Below are positions 27,401 through 37,214 of a stretch of 64,000 bases of DNA, in pieces. Positions within the stretch are counted from its first letter, which is position 1. The number at the start of each line of letters is the position of its first letter. Source of the DNA: Yoonia sp. F2084L (GTDB lineage: Bacteria; Pseudomonadota; Alphaproteobacteria; Rhodobacterales; Rhodobacteraceae); assembly GCF_023015625.1 (NCBI RefSeq), contig NZ_JALKAH010000003.1, positions 248,001 through 312,000 on the forward strand, in the 5' to 3' direction. The notes under the pieces were generated by a model. It did not search any database and had not been told where the DNA came from. It worked only from the letters and a program-made list of their open reading frames with translations. Both the position numbers and the translations under genes were made by a program.

Positions 27401-29134
27401 CTATAGATCCATGTAGATGTGTTTTTCGGCCTTCGCACCGGGATGCGTCACCGCCCCCAGACGCGCACCACCGACAAGCTGGGCGTATTTCCAGAGTGCA
27501 CCCGATGCATAGATCGTCTCTTTCGGGCCTTTCCAGTTGGCCTTGCGCTCCGCCAATACCGCGTCACTCAGATCAACTGACAACTCACCCGTGATCGCGT
27601 TGATCGTGATGACATCGCCGTTCTGCAACAGGCCGATCGGACCACCATGTGCGGCCTCTGGCCCTACATGACCCACACAGAACCCGCGCGTCGCACCCGA
27701 GAAGCGGCCGTCCGTGATCAGCGCCACTTTCTTGCCCATGCCTTGACCAGACAGGGCAGCAGTGGTCGCGAGCATCTCGCGCATGCCGGGGCCGCCGGAC
27801 GGGCCTTCGTTGCGGATAACAAGCACTTCGCCTTCTTCGTACTTGCGGGCTTTCACAGCTTCAAAAGCATCTTCTTCGCTTTCAAAACAACGGGCAGGCC
27901 CGGTAAAGGACTGTTCCTGCGTGTTCATCCCCGCGACTTTCACGATCGCCCCTTCCGGGGCAAGATTGCCCTTGAGGCCCACAACACCACCGGTTTTGGT
28001 AAGCGGGTTTTCGACGGAATAGATAACGTTGTTGTCAGCTTCACCTTTGATCATATCCAGCTCTTCGCCGATGACACGTCCTGATGCTGTCATGCAATCC
28101 TCATGGATCAGACCAGCCTTGCGCAGTTCTTTGAGCACGACAGGCACGCCGCCTGCTTCGTAAAGGTCTTTGGCGACATACTGGCCGCCGGGTTTCAGGT
28201 CGACGAAGTAGGGCGTGTCGCGGAAAATGTCACAGACGTCCATCAGGTCGAAATCAATGCCTGCTTCGTGTGCGATGGCAGGCAGGTGCAGACCCGCGTT
28301 AGTGGACCCGCCTGTGCAAGCCACGATGCGAGCTGCGTTTTCCAGCGACTTGCGTGTGACGATATCACGGGCGCGGATGTTTTTGGAGATCAGGTTCATG
28401 ACCGCTTCACCTGATGCGATGCCATACTGATCGCGGCTTTCGTAAGGGGCAGGGGCGCCAGATGAGTTCATCAGCGCAAGGCCAATCGCCTCAGACACGC
28501 AAGCCATCGTGTTGGCAGTAAACTGACCACCACAAGCACCGGCAGATGGGCAAGCGACGCGCTCTAACACCTCAAGTTCCGCATCAGTCATGTTGCCCGC
28601 TTGGTGTTTGCCCACAGCCTCGAACACGTCCTGAACGGTGACGTCCTTACCGTCCAAACGGCCCGGCAGGATTGACCCGCCATAGATAAAGACGGACGGC
28701 GTGTTCAAACGGACCATCGCCATCATCATCCCCGGCAAGGATTTGTCGCAGCCCGCCAGACCCACAATCGCGTCATAGCAGTGGCCGCGCATGGTCAACT
28801 CAACCGTATCCGCAATTGCCTCACGCGATGCCAGTGATGACCGCATGCCTTCGTGGCCCATCGCAATGCCGTCGGTCACGGTGATCGTGGTGAATTCGCG
28901 TGGTGTACCGCTGCCCTTTTTGACGCCCAGCTTCACAGCCTGCGCCTGACGGTTCAGCGAAATGTTGCAAGGGGCGGCTTCGTTCCAGCAGGTTGCAACG
29001 CCAACCCAAGGCTGCTTGATTGCCTCTTCATCCAGACCCATTGCGTAAAAGTACGACCGATGCGGCGCGCGTGACGGCCCTTCGGTAACGTGGCGGCTGG
29101 GCAGGTTTGTCTTGTCGACCGGGGTCTTGGGCAT
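27401..29134 (-). CDS. ilvD: Dihydroxy-acid dehydratase
   Basis: IlvD dehydrates 2,3-dihydroxy acids in the isoleucine and valine pathways. It is 577 residues long. The three iron-sulfur cysteine regions are visible: [24 protein letters not shown] and [30 protein letters not shown] and [13 protein letters not shown] near the end are also standard. A GAGGAG ribosome binding site precedes the ATG at 29134. The other branched-chain genes are not in the window. The unknown lipoprotein gene follows within five bases. Confidence 0.96.
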   Translation of the reverse strand: MPKTPVDKTNLPSRHVTEGPSRAPHRSYFYAMGLDEEAIKQPWVGVATCWNEAAPCNISLNRQAQAVKLGVKKGSGTPREFTTITVTDGIAMGHEGMRSSLASREAIADTVELTMRGHCYDAIVGLAGCDKSLPGMMMAMVRLNTPSVFIYGGSILPGRLDGKDVTVQDVFEAVGKHQAGNMTDAELEVLERVACPSAGACGGQFTANTMACVSEAIGLALMNSSGAPAPYESRDQYGIASGEAVMNLISKNIRARDIVTRKSLENAARIVACTGGSTNAGLHLPAIAHEAGIDFDLMDVCDIFRDTPYFVDLKPGGQYVAKDLYEAGGVPVVLKELRKAGLIHEDCMTASGRVIGEELDMIKGEADNNVIYSVENPLTKTGGVVGLKGNLAPEGAIVKVAGMNTQEQSFTGPARCFESEEDAFEAVKARKYEEGEVLVIRNEGPSGGPGMREMLATTAALSGQGMGKKVALITDGRFSGATRGFCVGHVGPEAAHGGPIGLLQNGDVITINAITGELSVDLSDAVLAERKANWKGPKETIYASGALWKYAQLVGGARLGAVTHPGAKAEKHIYMDL

Positions 29135-29243
29135 CTGGGGTGTCTCCTCGCAACTGTTAGAAACGGTCTAAATAGAGGGCAGGTCCGGCGCAAGCCCTCC
29201 AAACAAGCGTTGCGGCTGGTTGATTGTGAGATAATGTCGCGCA

Positions 29244-30152
29244 ATGTCCGATCCTTATGCAGCACATCGCGGGTTCATCCGCCCCGCTTGGCAAACGCCT
29301 CAGATATGGCGGGTGCTGGTCATGCTGGTTGCCTTTGAGATCGTTTTCATGCTGTCGCCATCGGTCTTTGCCGGTTTTTTGATGAGCGAGGCCGCGGTCG
29401 ATGCGTTCTACGAAGGGGTCACGACCTTTGGCACACTGGCGCAGTTCTTTTCGTTTGGAGTCGCAGGCGCCGGGTTTGTGGTTCTGCTGCGCCTGATCCA
29501 CGGGCGCGGGTTCTGGTCGGTCATTGGTCCGGTAGAGGCGGTCAAACGTGATCTGATCCTTGTGGGCTGGGGTGTCGGAGTTTGGTTGATGATATTGGCG
29601 ATATTGCCGCCTTGGGTCGACACTGCCGATCTGGCCGAGGTACGCAATATCGGGGTCTGGGCGGCGCTGATCCCGGTCACGCTCGCCGCATTGCTGATCC
29701 AAGTCGGCACGGAAGAGATGTTCTTTCGCGGCTACCTGCAACAACAGTTCGCGTGCATCTCAAACAGTCGTTGGACGTGGATGGTTCTGCCGTCGGCAAT
29801 CTTTGGCGCGCTGCATTATTGGAACGGGAATGGTGCAGCGGACGGCGCACTTTGGGCGGTGTGGGCGATGGCGCTGGGGCTGGCCTGCGCAGACCTGACG
29901 GCGCGGACAGGCAATCTGGGGTCCGCCATCGGATTGCATCTGGCTAACAACGCCTTTGCATTGTTGATCGTCGGCATCCAAGGCTGGCCGTCGTCGGGTG
30001 TGGCCCTGTTCCTTTACCCTTATGAAGATCCTGACCTATACAGCTATCCGCTTGAGACCGTGTTCACTTTTTGGGGGCTTGTTCAGTTGCTGACGATGCT
30101 CACTTCAGTTGCGATCATGTGGCTGGCAGCACGGATTGCCTTGCAGCGCTGA
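29244..30152 (+). CDS. CPBP-family intramembrane metalloprotease
   Basis: A 302-residue protein with about seven to eight membrane helices and the CPBP/Rce1-like (Abi) motifs: EEMFFRGYLQQ supplies the Glu pair and Arg, and FGALHYWNGN and LHLANNAFA supply the His residues. Members are prenyl-protein-type or bacteriocin-immunity proteases; the substrate here is unknown. It is divergent from ilvD and followed by accD after 58 bases, but no functional link is evident. Confidence 0.88.
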   Translation: MSDPYAAHRGFIRPAWQTPQIWRVLVMLVAFEIVFMLSPSVFAGFLMSEAAVDAFYEGVTTFGTLAQFFSFGVAGAGFVVLLRLIHGRGFWSVIGPVEAVKRDLILVGWGVGVWLMILAILPPWVDTADLAEVRNIGVWAALIPVTLAALLIQVGTEEMFFRGYLQQQFACISNSRWTWMVLPSAIFGALHYWNGNGAADGALWAVWAMALGLACADLTARTGNLGSAIGLHLANNAFALLIVGIQGWPSSGVALFLYPYEDPDLYSYPLETVFTFWGLVQLLTMLTSVAIMWLAARIALQR

Positions 30153-30210
30153 TTGCAATTCGTGACGCACCGTCATATCTCAAACGCGCAAACGTCTTAA
30201 AGGCCCGTCA

Positions 30211-31152
30211 ATGAACTGGATTACCAACTACGTCCGCCCCACGATCAATTCGTTGTTTTCGCGCCGCGAGGTGCCGGACAACCTGTGGACGAAATGCGAC
30301 GACTGCGGCACAATGCTGTTCCACCGCGAACTGGCGGATAACCTGAACGTCTGCACCAACTGCGATCACCATATGGCGATTGGCGCGCGGGATCGTTTGA
30401 AGTCGATCTTCGATGGCGGTGTGTTTGTTGAAGTCGCAGTGCCCGAGCCGGTCGCCGACCCGCTGCACTTCCGCGATCAGAAACGCTATACCGACCGGAT
30501 CAAAGAAGCACGCAAGAAAACCGGCGAAAAAGACGCGATGCTGGTGGCCGAGGGCGAAATGGGGCGCACGCCTGTTGTCGTCGCCGTACAGGATTTTTCC
30601 TTCATGGGCGGGTCCATGTCGATGTATGTCGGCAATGCGATTGTGGCGGCGGCAGAACGCGCGATTGCGCTTAAACGCCCGCTGATCCTGTTTTCCGCCG
30701 CCGGTGGAGCACGCATGCAGGAAGGCATCCTTGGCCTCATGCAAATGCCGCGCACAACGATAGCGGTTCAAATGCTCAAAGAAGCAGGACTGCCCTATAT
30801 TGTTGTGCTCACCCACCCAACGACGGGTGGTGTGACCGCATCCTACGCGATGCTCGGTGATGTCCAGATCGCTGAACCCAATGCGCTGATCGGTTTTGCC
30901 GGTGCGCGTGTGATTGAACAAACCATTGGGGAAAAACTGCCCGAAGGGTTCCAGCGCGCCGAGTACCTGCTGGATCACGGGATGCTGGATCGTGTGACGA
31001 TGCGCACCGCTCTCAAAGATGAGTTGGTGACAATTGTGCGGCTGCTGATGAAGCAAGACGCGCCTGTGAAAGGTGATTTGCCGGCGCCTGAGATCACGTC
31101 AGAAGCGACGCTGCAACTTGAAGATCCCATCGTTCCGGACGACGCCAAGTGA
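30211..31152 (+). CDS. accD: Acetyl-CoA carboxylase carboxyltransferase subunit beta
   Basis: AccD, with AccA, transfers carboxylate from biotin carboxyl carrier protein to acetyl-CoA, giving malonyl-CoA for fatty acid synthesis. It is 313 residues long. The N-terminal zinc ribbon is intact (KCDDCG and VCTNCDHH). The carboxyltransferase core has [26 protein letters not shown] and [11 protein letters not shown]. It overlaps folC by GTGA. The accD-folC pairing is common in many proteobacteria. Confidence 0.97.
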   Translation: MNWITNYVRPTINSLFSRREVPDNLWTKCDDCGTMLFHRELADNLNVCTNCDHHMAIGARDRLKSIFDGGVFVEVAVPEPVADPLHFRDQKRYTDRIKEARKKTGEKDAMLVAEGEMGRTPVVVAVQDFSFMGGSMSMYVGNAIVAAAERAIALKRPLILFSAAGGARMQEGILGLMQMPRTTIAVQMLKEAGLPYIVVLTHPTTGGVTASYAMLGDVQIAEPNALIGFAGARVIEQTIGEKLPEGFQRAEYLLDHGMLDRVTMRTALKDELVTIVRLLMKQDAPVKGDLPAPEITSEATLQLEDPIVPDDAK

Positions 31153-32423
31153 CCCAAACCTCGGATGTGATCCTGGAACGGATGATGACCTTGCACCCCA
31201 AGGTCATGGATCTGGTCTTGGATCGTGTCTGGCGCTTGCTAGCGGCGGTCGGCAATCCGCAGGACCGTTTGCCGCCTGTTATTCACGTCGCAGGCACCAA
31301 CGGCAAGGGATCGACCCAAGCGATGATCCGGGCAGGGCTAGAGGCGGGTGGATCAAAGGTCCATGCCTATACATCCCCGCATCTGGCACGCTTTCACGAA
31401 CGTATCCGTCTGGCCGGTGAGTTGATCACAGAAGAGGCGCTGACAGATGTACTTGACCGGTGCTATGTCGCAAACGGCCCCGAACCGATTACCTATTTTG
31501 AGATCACGACGGTGGCGGGTCTGCTGGCCTTCGCAGAAACCCCCGCCGACTACACCCTGCTCGAAGTCGGCCTTGGCGGACGTTTGGACGCGACCAACGT
31601 CGTCTCAGACCCTGCCATCACGATCATCACGCCGGTCGATCTGGATCACCAGCAATTCCTTGGCGATACGCTGGCGGCCATTGCGGGTGAAAAGGCGGGG
31701 ATCATCAAGCGCGGTGTGCCGTGCGTGGTAGGACCGCAGCATGACGAAAGCATGGATGTGATCGAAGCCCGCGCCGCGTTGCTTGGCGCTCCGCTACTCG
31801 CGTATGGGCAGCATTGGCATGTCAGCACAGAGCGGGAGCGATTGATCTATCAGGATGAACGTGGGCTGCTTGACCTGCCCAAACCACATTTGCGCGGACC
31901 GCATCAGATTATGAATGCGGGCGCTGCCATCGCGGCACTGCGCGCGCTGGGCCGCGATGAGGCAGCATGCGAGGCCGCAGTGATGCGGGCCTATTGGCCT
32001 GCGCGGATGGAAAAACTGACGAAAGGTGCTTTGGTAGATTTGGCGTCACCGGCGGAACTTTGGCTGGATGGCGGGCATAACCCAGCGGCGGGACTGGCTT
32101 TGGCGGACACGTTGCGCGCCCAACCACCCCGCCCGACGCATTTGATCTGCGGAATGCTGAAGACAAAGGATGTTGGCGGATACCTGAGCCACCTTGCAAA
32201 GGTCGCCGAAAGCCTGACCGCGGTCTCTATTCCCGGCGAAGCCGCAACGCTGACAGCCGCGGAAACGGCAGCGGAGGCAAAGCAAGTTGGATTACCGGCT
32301 GCAGAGGCATCGGACGTCCGGCAGGCAATCAAAACCATCGTAAAGGACACACCCAACGCCCGCATTCTGATTTGCGGATCGCTGTATCTGGCGGGCCATG
32401 TGATCCGGGAGAACGGGGCATGA
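31149..32423 (+). CDS. folC: Bifunctional folylpolyglutamate/dihydrofolate synthase
   Basis: FolC joins glutamate to dihydropteroate and extends the polyglutamate tail of folates. It is 424 residues long. The ATP loop is [26 protein letters not shown] and the second-domain [12 protein letters not shown] are typical. It starts at a GTG overlapping the accD stop, and it ends overlapping the ATG of the following secreted-protein gene, so three genes are coupled. Confidence 0.96.
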   Translation: MTQTSDVILERMMTLHPKVMDLVLDRVWRLLAAVGNPQDRLPPVIHVAGTNGKGSTQAMIRAGLEAGGSKVHAYTSPHLARFHERIRLAGELITEEALTDVLDRCYVANGPEPITYFEITTVAGLLAFAETPADYTLLEVGLGGRLDATNVVSDPAITIITPVDLDHQQFLGDTLAAIAGEKAGIIKRGVPCVVGPQHDESMDVIEARAALLGAPLLAYGQHWHVSTERERLIYQDERGLLDLPKPHLRGPHQIMNAGAAIAALRALGRDEAACEAAVMRAYWPARMEKLTKGALVDLASPAELWLDGGHNPAAGLALADTLRAQPPRPTHLICGMLKTKDVGGYLSHLAKVAESLTAVSIPGEAATLTAAETAAEAKQVGLPAAEASDVRQAIKTIVKDTPNARILICGSLYLAGHVIRENGA

Positions 32424-32926
32424 TCCGGGCCGCTAGCTTCGCGCTTGCGCTTGTCGCCAACAGCGCCCAGGCGGCAGATTTCTATTTCTGCTGGCAAGGG
32501 TCCAACGGCTATACGATGACCGGGCAAATGACCTTAAATCCATCTGCGCTCAACAAGCCGGTGGTAACGCAGGACGATGTGACGCTATTCAAAATCGCCG
32601 GATATCAGAACAGTCAGCTGCTTGGAAAATGGGATATGGCGACGCGGGCAGACGGGTCCAGTTGGATCCTGCACTATGATCCGGCCCGCCGTGTGTTCCT
32701 GACACCGGGCGAAATTGGACTGGGCGTTAGCCAGGCATGGAATGCCGATGGAACGGCGACGGACTGCGGCGATCCTGGCTTTGGCTTTAACCTTGGCAAT
32801 TACGCGCAGGATTTTTGCCTCAACGGGGTATGGGTGGAAGAAAGCGGGATGCCGCCCGAGACGCCTTTTCTGGTCAGCCCGATCCCGGTTGACCCGCTTT
32901 GCCGGGTTTATGCCCCAACAAGTTGA
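32420..32926 (+). CDS. Secreted protein of unknown function, downstream of folC
   Basis: A 168-residue exported protein. The first residues ([18 protein letters not shown]) are a clear signal peptide with cleavage before ADFYF. The mature part has four cysteines (FCWQ, DCGD, FCLN, LCRV), enough for two disulfides, and aromatic, Gly-rich segments. I do not recognise a family. It starts by ATGA overlap with folC, which supports the start. Confidence 0.8.
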   Translation: MIRAASFALALVANSAQAADFYFCWQGSNGYTMTGQMTLNPSALNKPVVTQDDVTLFKIAGYQNSQLLGKWDMATRADGSSWILHYDPARRVFLTPGEIGLGVSQAWNADGTATDCGDPGFGFNLGNYAQDFCLNGVWVEESGMPPETPFLVSPIPVDPLCRVYAPTS

Positions 32927-33201
32927 CCGATTCGCGAATCAGTCTCTTGACGGCGAATCACTTCATCGCTTAGTGTCGCCCGTAACGTAAAGCGCCATGT
33001 ATAATAGGCGCGGGCGAGCAGTATTGGCAGGGCGAGCAGATGGGCCGTAATGGCCTGTCTTCTTGTTTCTAAGCCTCGCGTTTTTTCACACAGCTTAATG
33101 TCCGACCCGCAACAATTTGCCGCCGCGACTTTGTCCAGTTTGCATGACAGCGTTTGCCTCACTAGGGTGCGGCGAAAGATATCAAAGGATGCGACCAGAC
33201 T

Positions 33202-34899
33202 GTGTTGAAACGTTCATTTTTCGGGGCCTTGGCGGCTCTTGCGATTGCAGGGGCAGGCCCTGTTTCGGCTGATCCAGATGCGGGATCGTATCTTGCAGCG
33301 CGGCAGGCTGGCATCGCAAATGACTTTACCCAAGCCTCGCGCTATTTCAGTAAGGGTTTGATTGCCGACCCCGGCAACGCCTATTTGCTGGAAAACGCCA
33401 TGGTGTCCTTTATCGCACTGGGCCAGTTTGAACGGGCCATCCCGGTCGCCCAATCAATCGTTGATCGCGGGTACGAAAGTCAGGTTGCCAACCTGACGCT
33501 CAAGGTGGCCGATGCAAAGACCGGCAATTGGGCCGGTATCTTTACCGCACTTGAAATGGGACGCAGCGTTGGCCCTCTGGTGGATGGTCTGTCACAGGGC
33601 TGGGCGCATCTGGGTCAGGGCGACATGAGCGCTGCGATCGCAAGTTTTGACCAAGCCATCGAAACCGAAGGCATGACGATTTATGCGCTGACCCATAAGG
33701 CCTATGCGCTGGCTTCGGTCGGTGATTTCGAGGGGGCCGAGGCGATTTTCTCGGGCCAGGTGCCCGGTGGCATGCGCTATAGCCGCCAAAGTGCGATTGC
33801 GCACGCACAAATCCTGAGCCAGCTGGGACGCAACGCAGATGCGATTGCGATTATCGACGGCGTTTTTGGCACACAGCTTGACCCTGCTGTCACCCAGTTG
33901 CGTGACCAGATGGCGGCGGACGCAGCCGTCGCATATAGCGCAGTTCGCACGCCCGAGCAGGGACTTGCTGACTTGTTTCACCTGATCGCCGGTATCGTGG
34001 AAGATGAGGCGCCCGCACAATTCACGCTGATTTATGCCCGCGCGGCGACGCATCTTTGGCCAGAGCACACGCCAGCGGTTCTAATGACGGCAAGGCTTTT
34101 GGAAGAGGTTGGTCAGTATGATCTCGCCAATACCGCCTATGCCTCAGTCCCGCGCGATGATCCGTCGTTTCATGCTGCCGAACTGGGCCGCGCCGAAGTG
34201 CTGCGCGATGCCGGACGCAGTGATGCCGCGATTGAGGTGCTTGAGGCGCTGACACGCAGCCACCCGGAACTGCCACAGGTCTATGTCACGAAAGGCGACA
34301 CGCTGCGTCAGGCGGATCGTTATGATGAGGCGATCACGACCTATACACGCGCTCTTGCTCTTTATGATGAAGACGCCAGCGCGCGGTGGTTTGTGCACTA
34401 CACGCGTGGGATCTCTTACCATAAGGTCGACAACTGGCCGGGGGCCGAGGCGGATTTCCGTGCGGCCTTGGCCCTACGTCCCGACCATCCACAGGTGCTG
34501 AACTATCTGGGGTATTCACTGGTTGAGCGTGGTGAAAAGCTTGATGAAGCCTTGGAGATGATTGAAACCGCAGCAGCCGCGCGCCCTGACAATGGGGCGA
34601 TTGTGGACAGCCTTGGGTGGGTCTATTTCCAACTGGGCCGCTATGATGAGGCCGTGGTGCACCTTGAGCGCGCCGCGTCGCTTGAACCGGTTGATCCCGT
34701 TATCAACGATCATCTGGGTGATGCGCTCTGGGCGGTTGGCCGCGAAATCGAGGCGCAGTTTCAATGGCAACGTGCTTTGTCATTTGATCCTGAAGCGGAC
34801 GAAGCATTGCGTATTCGTGACAAGTTACAGCGTGGGTTAGATCTGGTTTTGGTCGATGAGGGGCTTGCCCCCATTCGGATCGCCAGTGGCGACGATTAA
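33202..34899 (+). CDS. TPR-repeat exported protein
   Basis: A 565-residue protein built largely of tetratricopeptide repeats after a signal peptide (LAALAIAGAGPVSADP). Repeats are clearest from residue 370 on: QADRYDEAITTYTRALALY, NWPGAEADFRAALALRPDHP, GEKLDEALEMIETAAAARPD and LGRYDEAVVHLERAASLEP. It is a periplasmic or outer-membrane-associated protein, probably a scaffold. The proposed start is the GTG at 33202 (TTG at 33205 is possible). The ispE start lies inside its last codons with a 14-base overlap. Confidence 0.88.
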   Translation: MLKRSFFGALAALAIAGAGPVSADPDAGSYLAARQAGIANDFTQASRYFSKGLIADPGNAYLLENAMVSFIALGQFERAIPVAQSIVDRGYESQVANLTLKVADAKTGNWAGIFTALEMGRSVGPLVDGLSQGWAHLGQGDMSAAIASFDQAIETEGMTIYALTHKAYALASVGDFEGAEAIFSGQVPGGMRYSRQSAIAHAQILSQLGRNADAIAIIDGVFGTQLDPAVTQLRDQMAADAAVAYSAVRTPEQGLADLFHLIAGIVEDEAPAQFTLIYARAATHLWPEHTPAVLMTARLLEEVGQYDLANTAYASVPRDDPSFHAAELGRAEVLRDAGRSDAAIEVLEALTRSHPELPQVYVTKGDTLRQADRYDEAITTYTRALALYDEDASARWFVHYTRGISYHKVDNWPGAEADFRAALALRPDHPQVLNYLGYSLVERGEKLDEALEMIETAAAARPDNGAIVDSLGWVYFQLGRYDEAVVHLERAASLEPVDPVINDHLGDALWAVGREIEAQFQWQRALSFDPEADEALRIRDKLQRGLDLVLVDEGLAPIRIASGDD

Positions 34900-35743
34900 G
34901 GTCAGCGCCCCTGCTAAGGTCAATCTGACCTTGCATGTGACTGGTCAGCGCGATGATGGCTATCATCTGCTGGACAGTCTGGTGGTCTTTGCCGGTGTTG
35001 CCGATCAGCTTAGTGCGAGCGTGGCGCCTGACCTGCGGATGACGATCAGCGGACCGTTTTCCACCGGCGTGCCCATCGACCACACCAATCTTATGATGCG
35101 CGCGGCCGAGGCTTTGCGGACCGTGCGCGGCGTCACGCAAGGCGCCGCTATGACACTTGAAAAGCATTTGCCGCATGCGGCGGGCATCGGCAGCGGATCG
35201 TCTGATGCCGCCGCGACCCTGGCAATGCTGGCAGAGTTATGGAGCGTTGCACCACTGCCTGCGACAGCACCCGAGGTCGTGGCGCTGGGTGCAGATGTGC
35301 CGGTTTGCGTGGGCGCTCCGAAGCCGGTGCGCATGTCAGGCATTGGTGATGTGTTGTCGCCGGTGGCGTCTTTGCCCCCCTGCGCGCTCGTTCTTGTCCG
35401 CCCTCCTGTGGATGTGCCGACGGGTCCGGTTTTTGAGGGGCTCGCTACAAAGAACGGGACGCCGATGGCGCAACTGCCTGACGGTTTGGACTTTGATGCA
35501 TTTGCGCGTTGGTTGGCCGCGCAACGCAATGATTTGCAGGCCCCGGCCGAGGCTATCGCTCCTGAGATTACCGCAGCGATTGCGAAGCTGAAATCCTTGC
35601 CTGCGGTCACTGTCGCCGGGATGTCGGGTTCCGGGGCGACATGCTTTGCCTTGGTCAAGGATATGGCGACGGCGCGCCATGTGGCCCGTATTGTGCAAGT
35701 GGCCGAAATGGGATGGTGGGTGGCTCCGGCAGAAGTGCTTTAG
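34886..35743 (+). CDS. ispE: 4-diphosphocytidyl-2-C-methyl-D-erythritol kinase
   Basis: IspE phosphorylates CDP-methylerythritol in the MEP isoprenoid pathway. It is 285 residues long. VSAPAKVNLTLHVTG and YHLLDSLVVF open the GHMP-kinase fold, and the ATP motif is LPHAAGIGSGSSDAAATL. GMSGSGATCFAL closes the active site. The start is the GTG at 34886, because the conserved MATIKVSAPAKVN begins there; the frame upstream lies inside the TPR gene. A double palindrome follows the stop. Confidence 0.95.
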   Translation: MATIKVSAPAKVNLTLHVTGQRDDGYHLLDSLVVFAGVADQLSASVAPDLRMTISGPFSTGVPIDHTNLMMRAAEALRTVRGVTQGAAMTLEKHLPHAAGIGSGSSDAAATLAMLAELWSVAPLPATAPEVVALGADVPVCVGAPKPVRMSGIGDVLSPVASLPPCALVLVRPPVDVPTGPVFEGLATKNGTPMAQLPDGLDFDAFARWLAAQRNDLQAPAEAIAPEITAAIAKLKSLPAVTVAGMSGSGATCFALVKDMATARHVARIVQVAEMGWWVAPAEVL

Positions 35744-35746
35744 CGG

Positions 35747-35773
35747 CGCATAATTTTCGGCGAAAATTATGCG
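35747..35773. repeat. Perfect palindrome, first of a tandem pair
   Basis: Arms CGCATAATTTTC and GAAAATTATGCG (12 pairs) enclose GGC. It starts three bases after the ispE stop. It could fold as a hairpin or bind a symmetric protein. It is A+T-rich in a G+C-rich genome. Confidence 0.75.
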
Positions 35774-35778
35774 GAGCC

Positions 35779-35803
35779 CAAGATTTTTTGCCAAAAAATC
35801 TTG
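35779..35803. repeat. Perfect palindrome, second of a tandem pair
   Basis: Arms CAAGATTTTTTG and CAAAAAATCTTG (12 pairs around one C). It lies five bases after the first palindrome, between the 3' ends of ispE and the convergent small gene at 35808. Together they probably act as a bidirectional terminator; a dispersed palindromic repeat is the alternative. Confidence 0.75.
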
Positions 35804-35807
35804 TGTC

Positions 35808-35996
35808 TCACTCCGTATCAGGCGCGAGATCCATCCGCTTCCACAGCAAGCTCAACAGTGTTTCCCCGGCCAACGGGTTCACGCAATCCGAGATCAGGAC
35901 CGGCGCGCCAAAAGGCACAGGCGCAGGCAACGGCACGCTGGGTGGCTGTTGCGCCGTAACCCGTGGGTTGCTGCCAAAGTCTGTCGCATCGGTCAT
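35808..35996 (-). CDS. Small hypothetical protein, Pro-rich
   Basis: A 62-residue ORF (MTDATDFGSNPRVTAQQPP, then VPLPAPVPFGAPVLISDC) 17 bases after the HAD phosphatase stop on the same strand. It has a proline-rich first half and a helical second half (LAGETLLSLLWKRMD). No strong ribosome binding site is visible. It is likely the last gene of the operon that begins at 38440, but could be an accidental ORF. Confidence 0.5.
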   Translation of the reverse strand: MTDATDFGSNPRVTAQQPPSVPLPAPVPFGAPVLISDCVNPLAGETLLSLLWKRMDLAPDTE

Positions 35997-36013
35997 GCAG
36001 CAAGCTTAGCCGT

Positions 36014-36667
36014 TTACCGTTTCGCGGGCAAACCCAGCGCGCTCGCGACTTCGCGCATTGTGGTGACCTTGATCGCTTTTGTCCCATCCAGCCGCGTCGG
36101 ATCACCGTCCGCCACATACCCGTAACACTGCACGCACGCCGCCTGCGCGGCCCGGCAACCGGACGGCATGTCATCAATCATAACTGTTTCAGACGCCGTC
36201 ACACCAAAGTCCCGCATAATCTGGAACAACATATCGGGCTTGGGCTTTGGCCCATGCTGATGACCCGAGTAAATGCGCCCTTCAAAGCGGGACCACAGGC
36301 CCGACGGCCCCAGACTGATCTCCATTTTCGGTATCGGTCCGTTTGATGCGATTGCGATGCCGATATCGTGCGCAACCAACAGGTCGATCAGGTCATTTAC
36401 CCCTGCGATCACCTCGACGCCCTGCCGCAATGCGTCAAAGACGACCCCGTAAATCTGGTCCAACCAGCCGTCAGGCAATTGCGCACCTCGCTTGGCCGCC
36501 TCAACCCCGACCGATGCCATGGTGCCGCCAGAGAACAGCGTGATGATCTCATCCGGTGGAATGACCAGTCCATGTCGCCCCAGAAAATCAGCAATCACGG
36601 TATTCGTCACCGCCTCGGTGTCGACCAGAACACCGTCGCAATCAAAGATAACGAGCTTAGGACGCAT
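36014..36667 (-). CDS. HAD-superfamily phosphatase (phosphoglycolate-phosphatase-like)
   Basis: A 217-residue haloacid-dehalogenase-type hydrolase. The nucleophile motif is FDCDGVLVDTE; later come ASNG (Ser/Thr motif), the Lys in KPKPDM and the acidic motif VMIDDMPSG. The order and the four-helix cap are typical of the Gph/beta-phosphoglucomutase branch; the substrate cannot be read. The start is the ATG at 36667, 11 bases inside the end of rsmD. Confidence 0.88.
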   Translation of the reverse strand: MRPKLVIFDCDGVLVDTEAVTNTVIADFLGRHGLVIPPDEIITLFSGGTMASVGVEAAKRGAQLPDGWLDQIYGVVFDALRQGVEVIAGVNDLIDLLVAHDIGIAIASNGPIPKMEISLGPSGLWSRFEGRIYSGHQHGPKPKPDMLFQIMRDFGVTASETVMIDDMPSGCRAAQAACVQCYGYVADGDPTRLDGTKAIKVTTMREVASALGLPAKR

Positions 36668-37214
36668 GGCGCATAAAGCTGACCCAGGTATCGCCATAGC
36701 GCCGCTGATCCAAGCTGACAAAACCGTTTGGTGCGATCTGCGCGCGGCTTTCCTCCCAGACGATCAGAGCGTCCGGTGCAATCCATCCCCCGGCCTTCGC
36801 TGTTTGTAGGGCTTTGCCACCAAGGTTTTGGTCGTAAGGCGGATCGAGAAACACCAGATCACAGGCATGACCCGGCCCCAGCTTTGTGGCGTCATGCCCA
36901 AGAACCGTGGTGTCCGCTTGTCTGCGCAGTTTTTCGATATTCTCGCGGATCAGCTTTTGCCCAACACGCCCGTTTTCCACAAAGGTCACATGGGCCGCGC
37001 CGCGCGATAGCGCCTCTAACCCCAAAGCCCCCGTTCCGGCAAACAGGTCCAGCACCTGTGCGCCACCGATCGGATCACCAAACCGCCCGCCTTGCAGGAC
37101 ATTGAACAGGCTTTCGCGGACCCGGTCTGTGGTGGGCCGCAGATGTGCGCCCGCGTCCCCTTTGCCAACGGCGGTGAGGGCCGTCCCACGATGACTGCCG
37201 CCAATGATCCTCAC
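36657..37214 (-). CDS. rsmD: 16S rRNA (guanine-966-N2) methyltransferase
   Basis: RsmD methylates G966 of 16S rRNA in the assembled small subunit. It is 185 residues long. It has RIIGGSHRG, RPTTDRVRESLFN, LDLFAGTGALGLEALSRGA and the catalytic motif FLDPPY, all standard. The 3' end overlaps the HAD gene and the 5' end overlaps the stop of the FAD reductase gene by four bases (ATGA). Confidence 0.95.
   Translation of the reverse strand: MRIIGGSHRGTALTAVGKGDAGAHLRPTTDRVRESLFNVLQGGRFGDPIGGAQVLDLFAGTGALGLEALSRGAAHVTFVENGRVGQKLIRENIEKLRRQADTTVLGHDATKLGPGHACDLVFLDPPYDQNLGGKALQTAKAGGWIAPDALIVWEESRAQIAPNGFVSLDQRRYGDTWVSFMRHAS

Noticed and set aside
32908..33162. 84-codon minus-strand ORF after the folC-linked gene
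   Set aside because: It begins at a GTG without a ribosome binding site and has no family likeness. The region is probably the promoter of the TPR gene.
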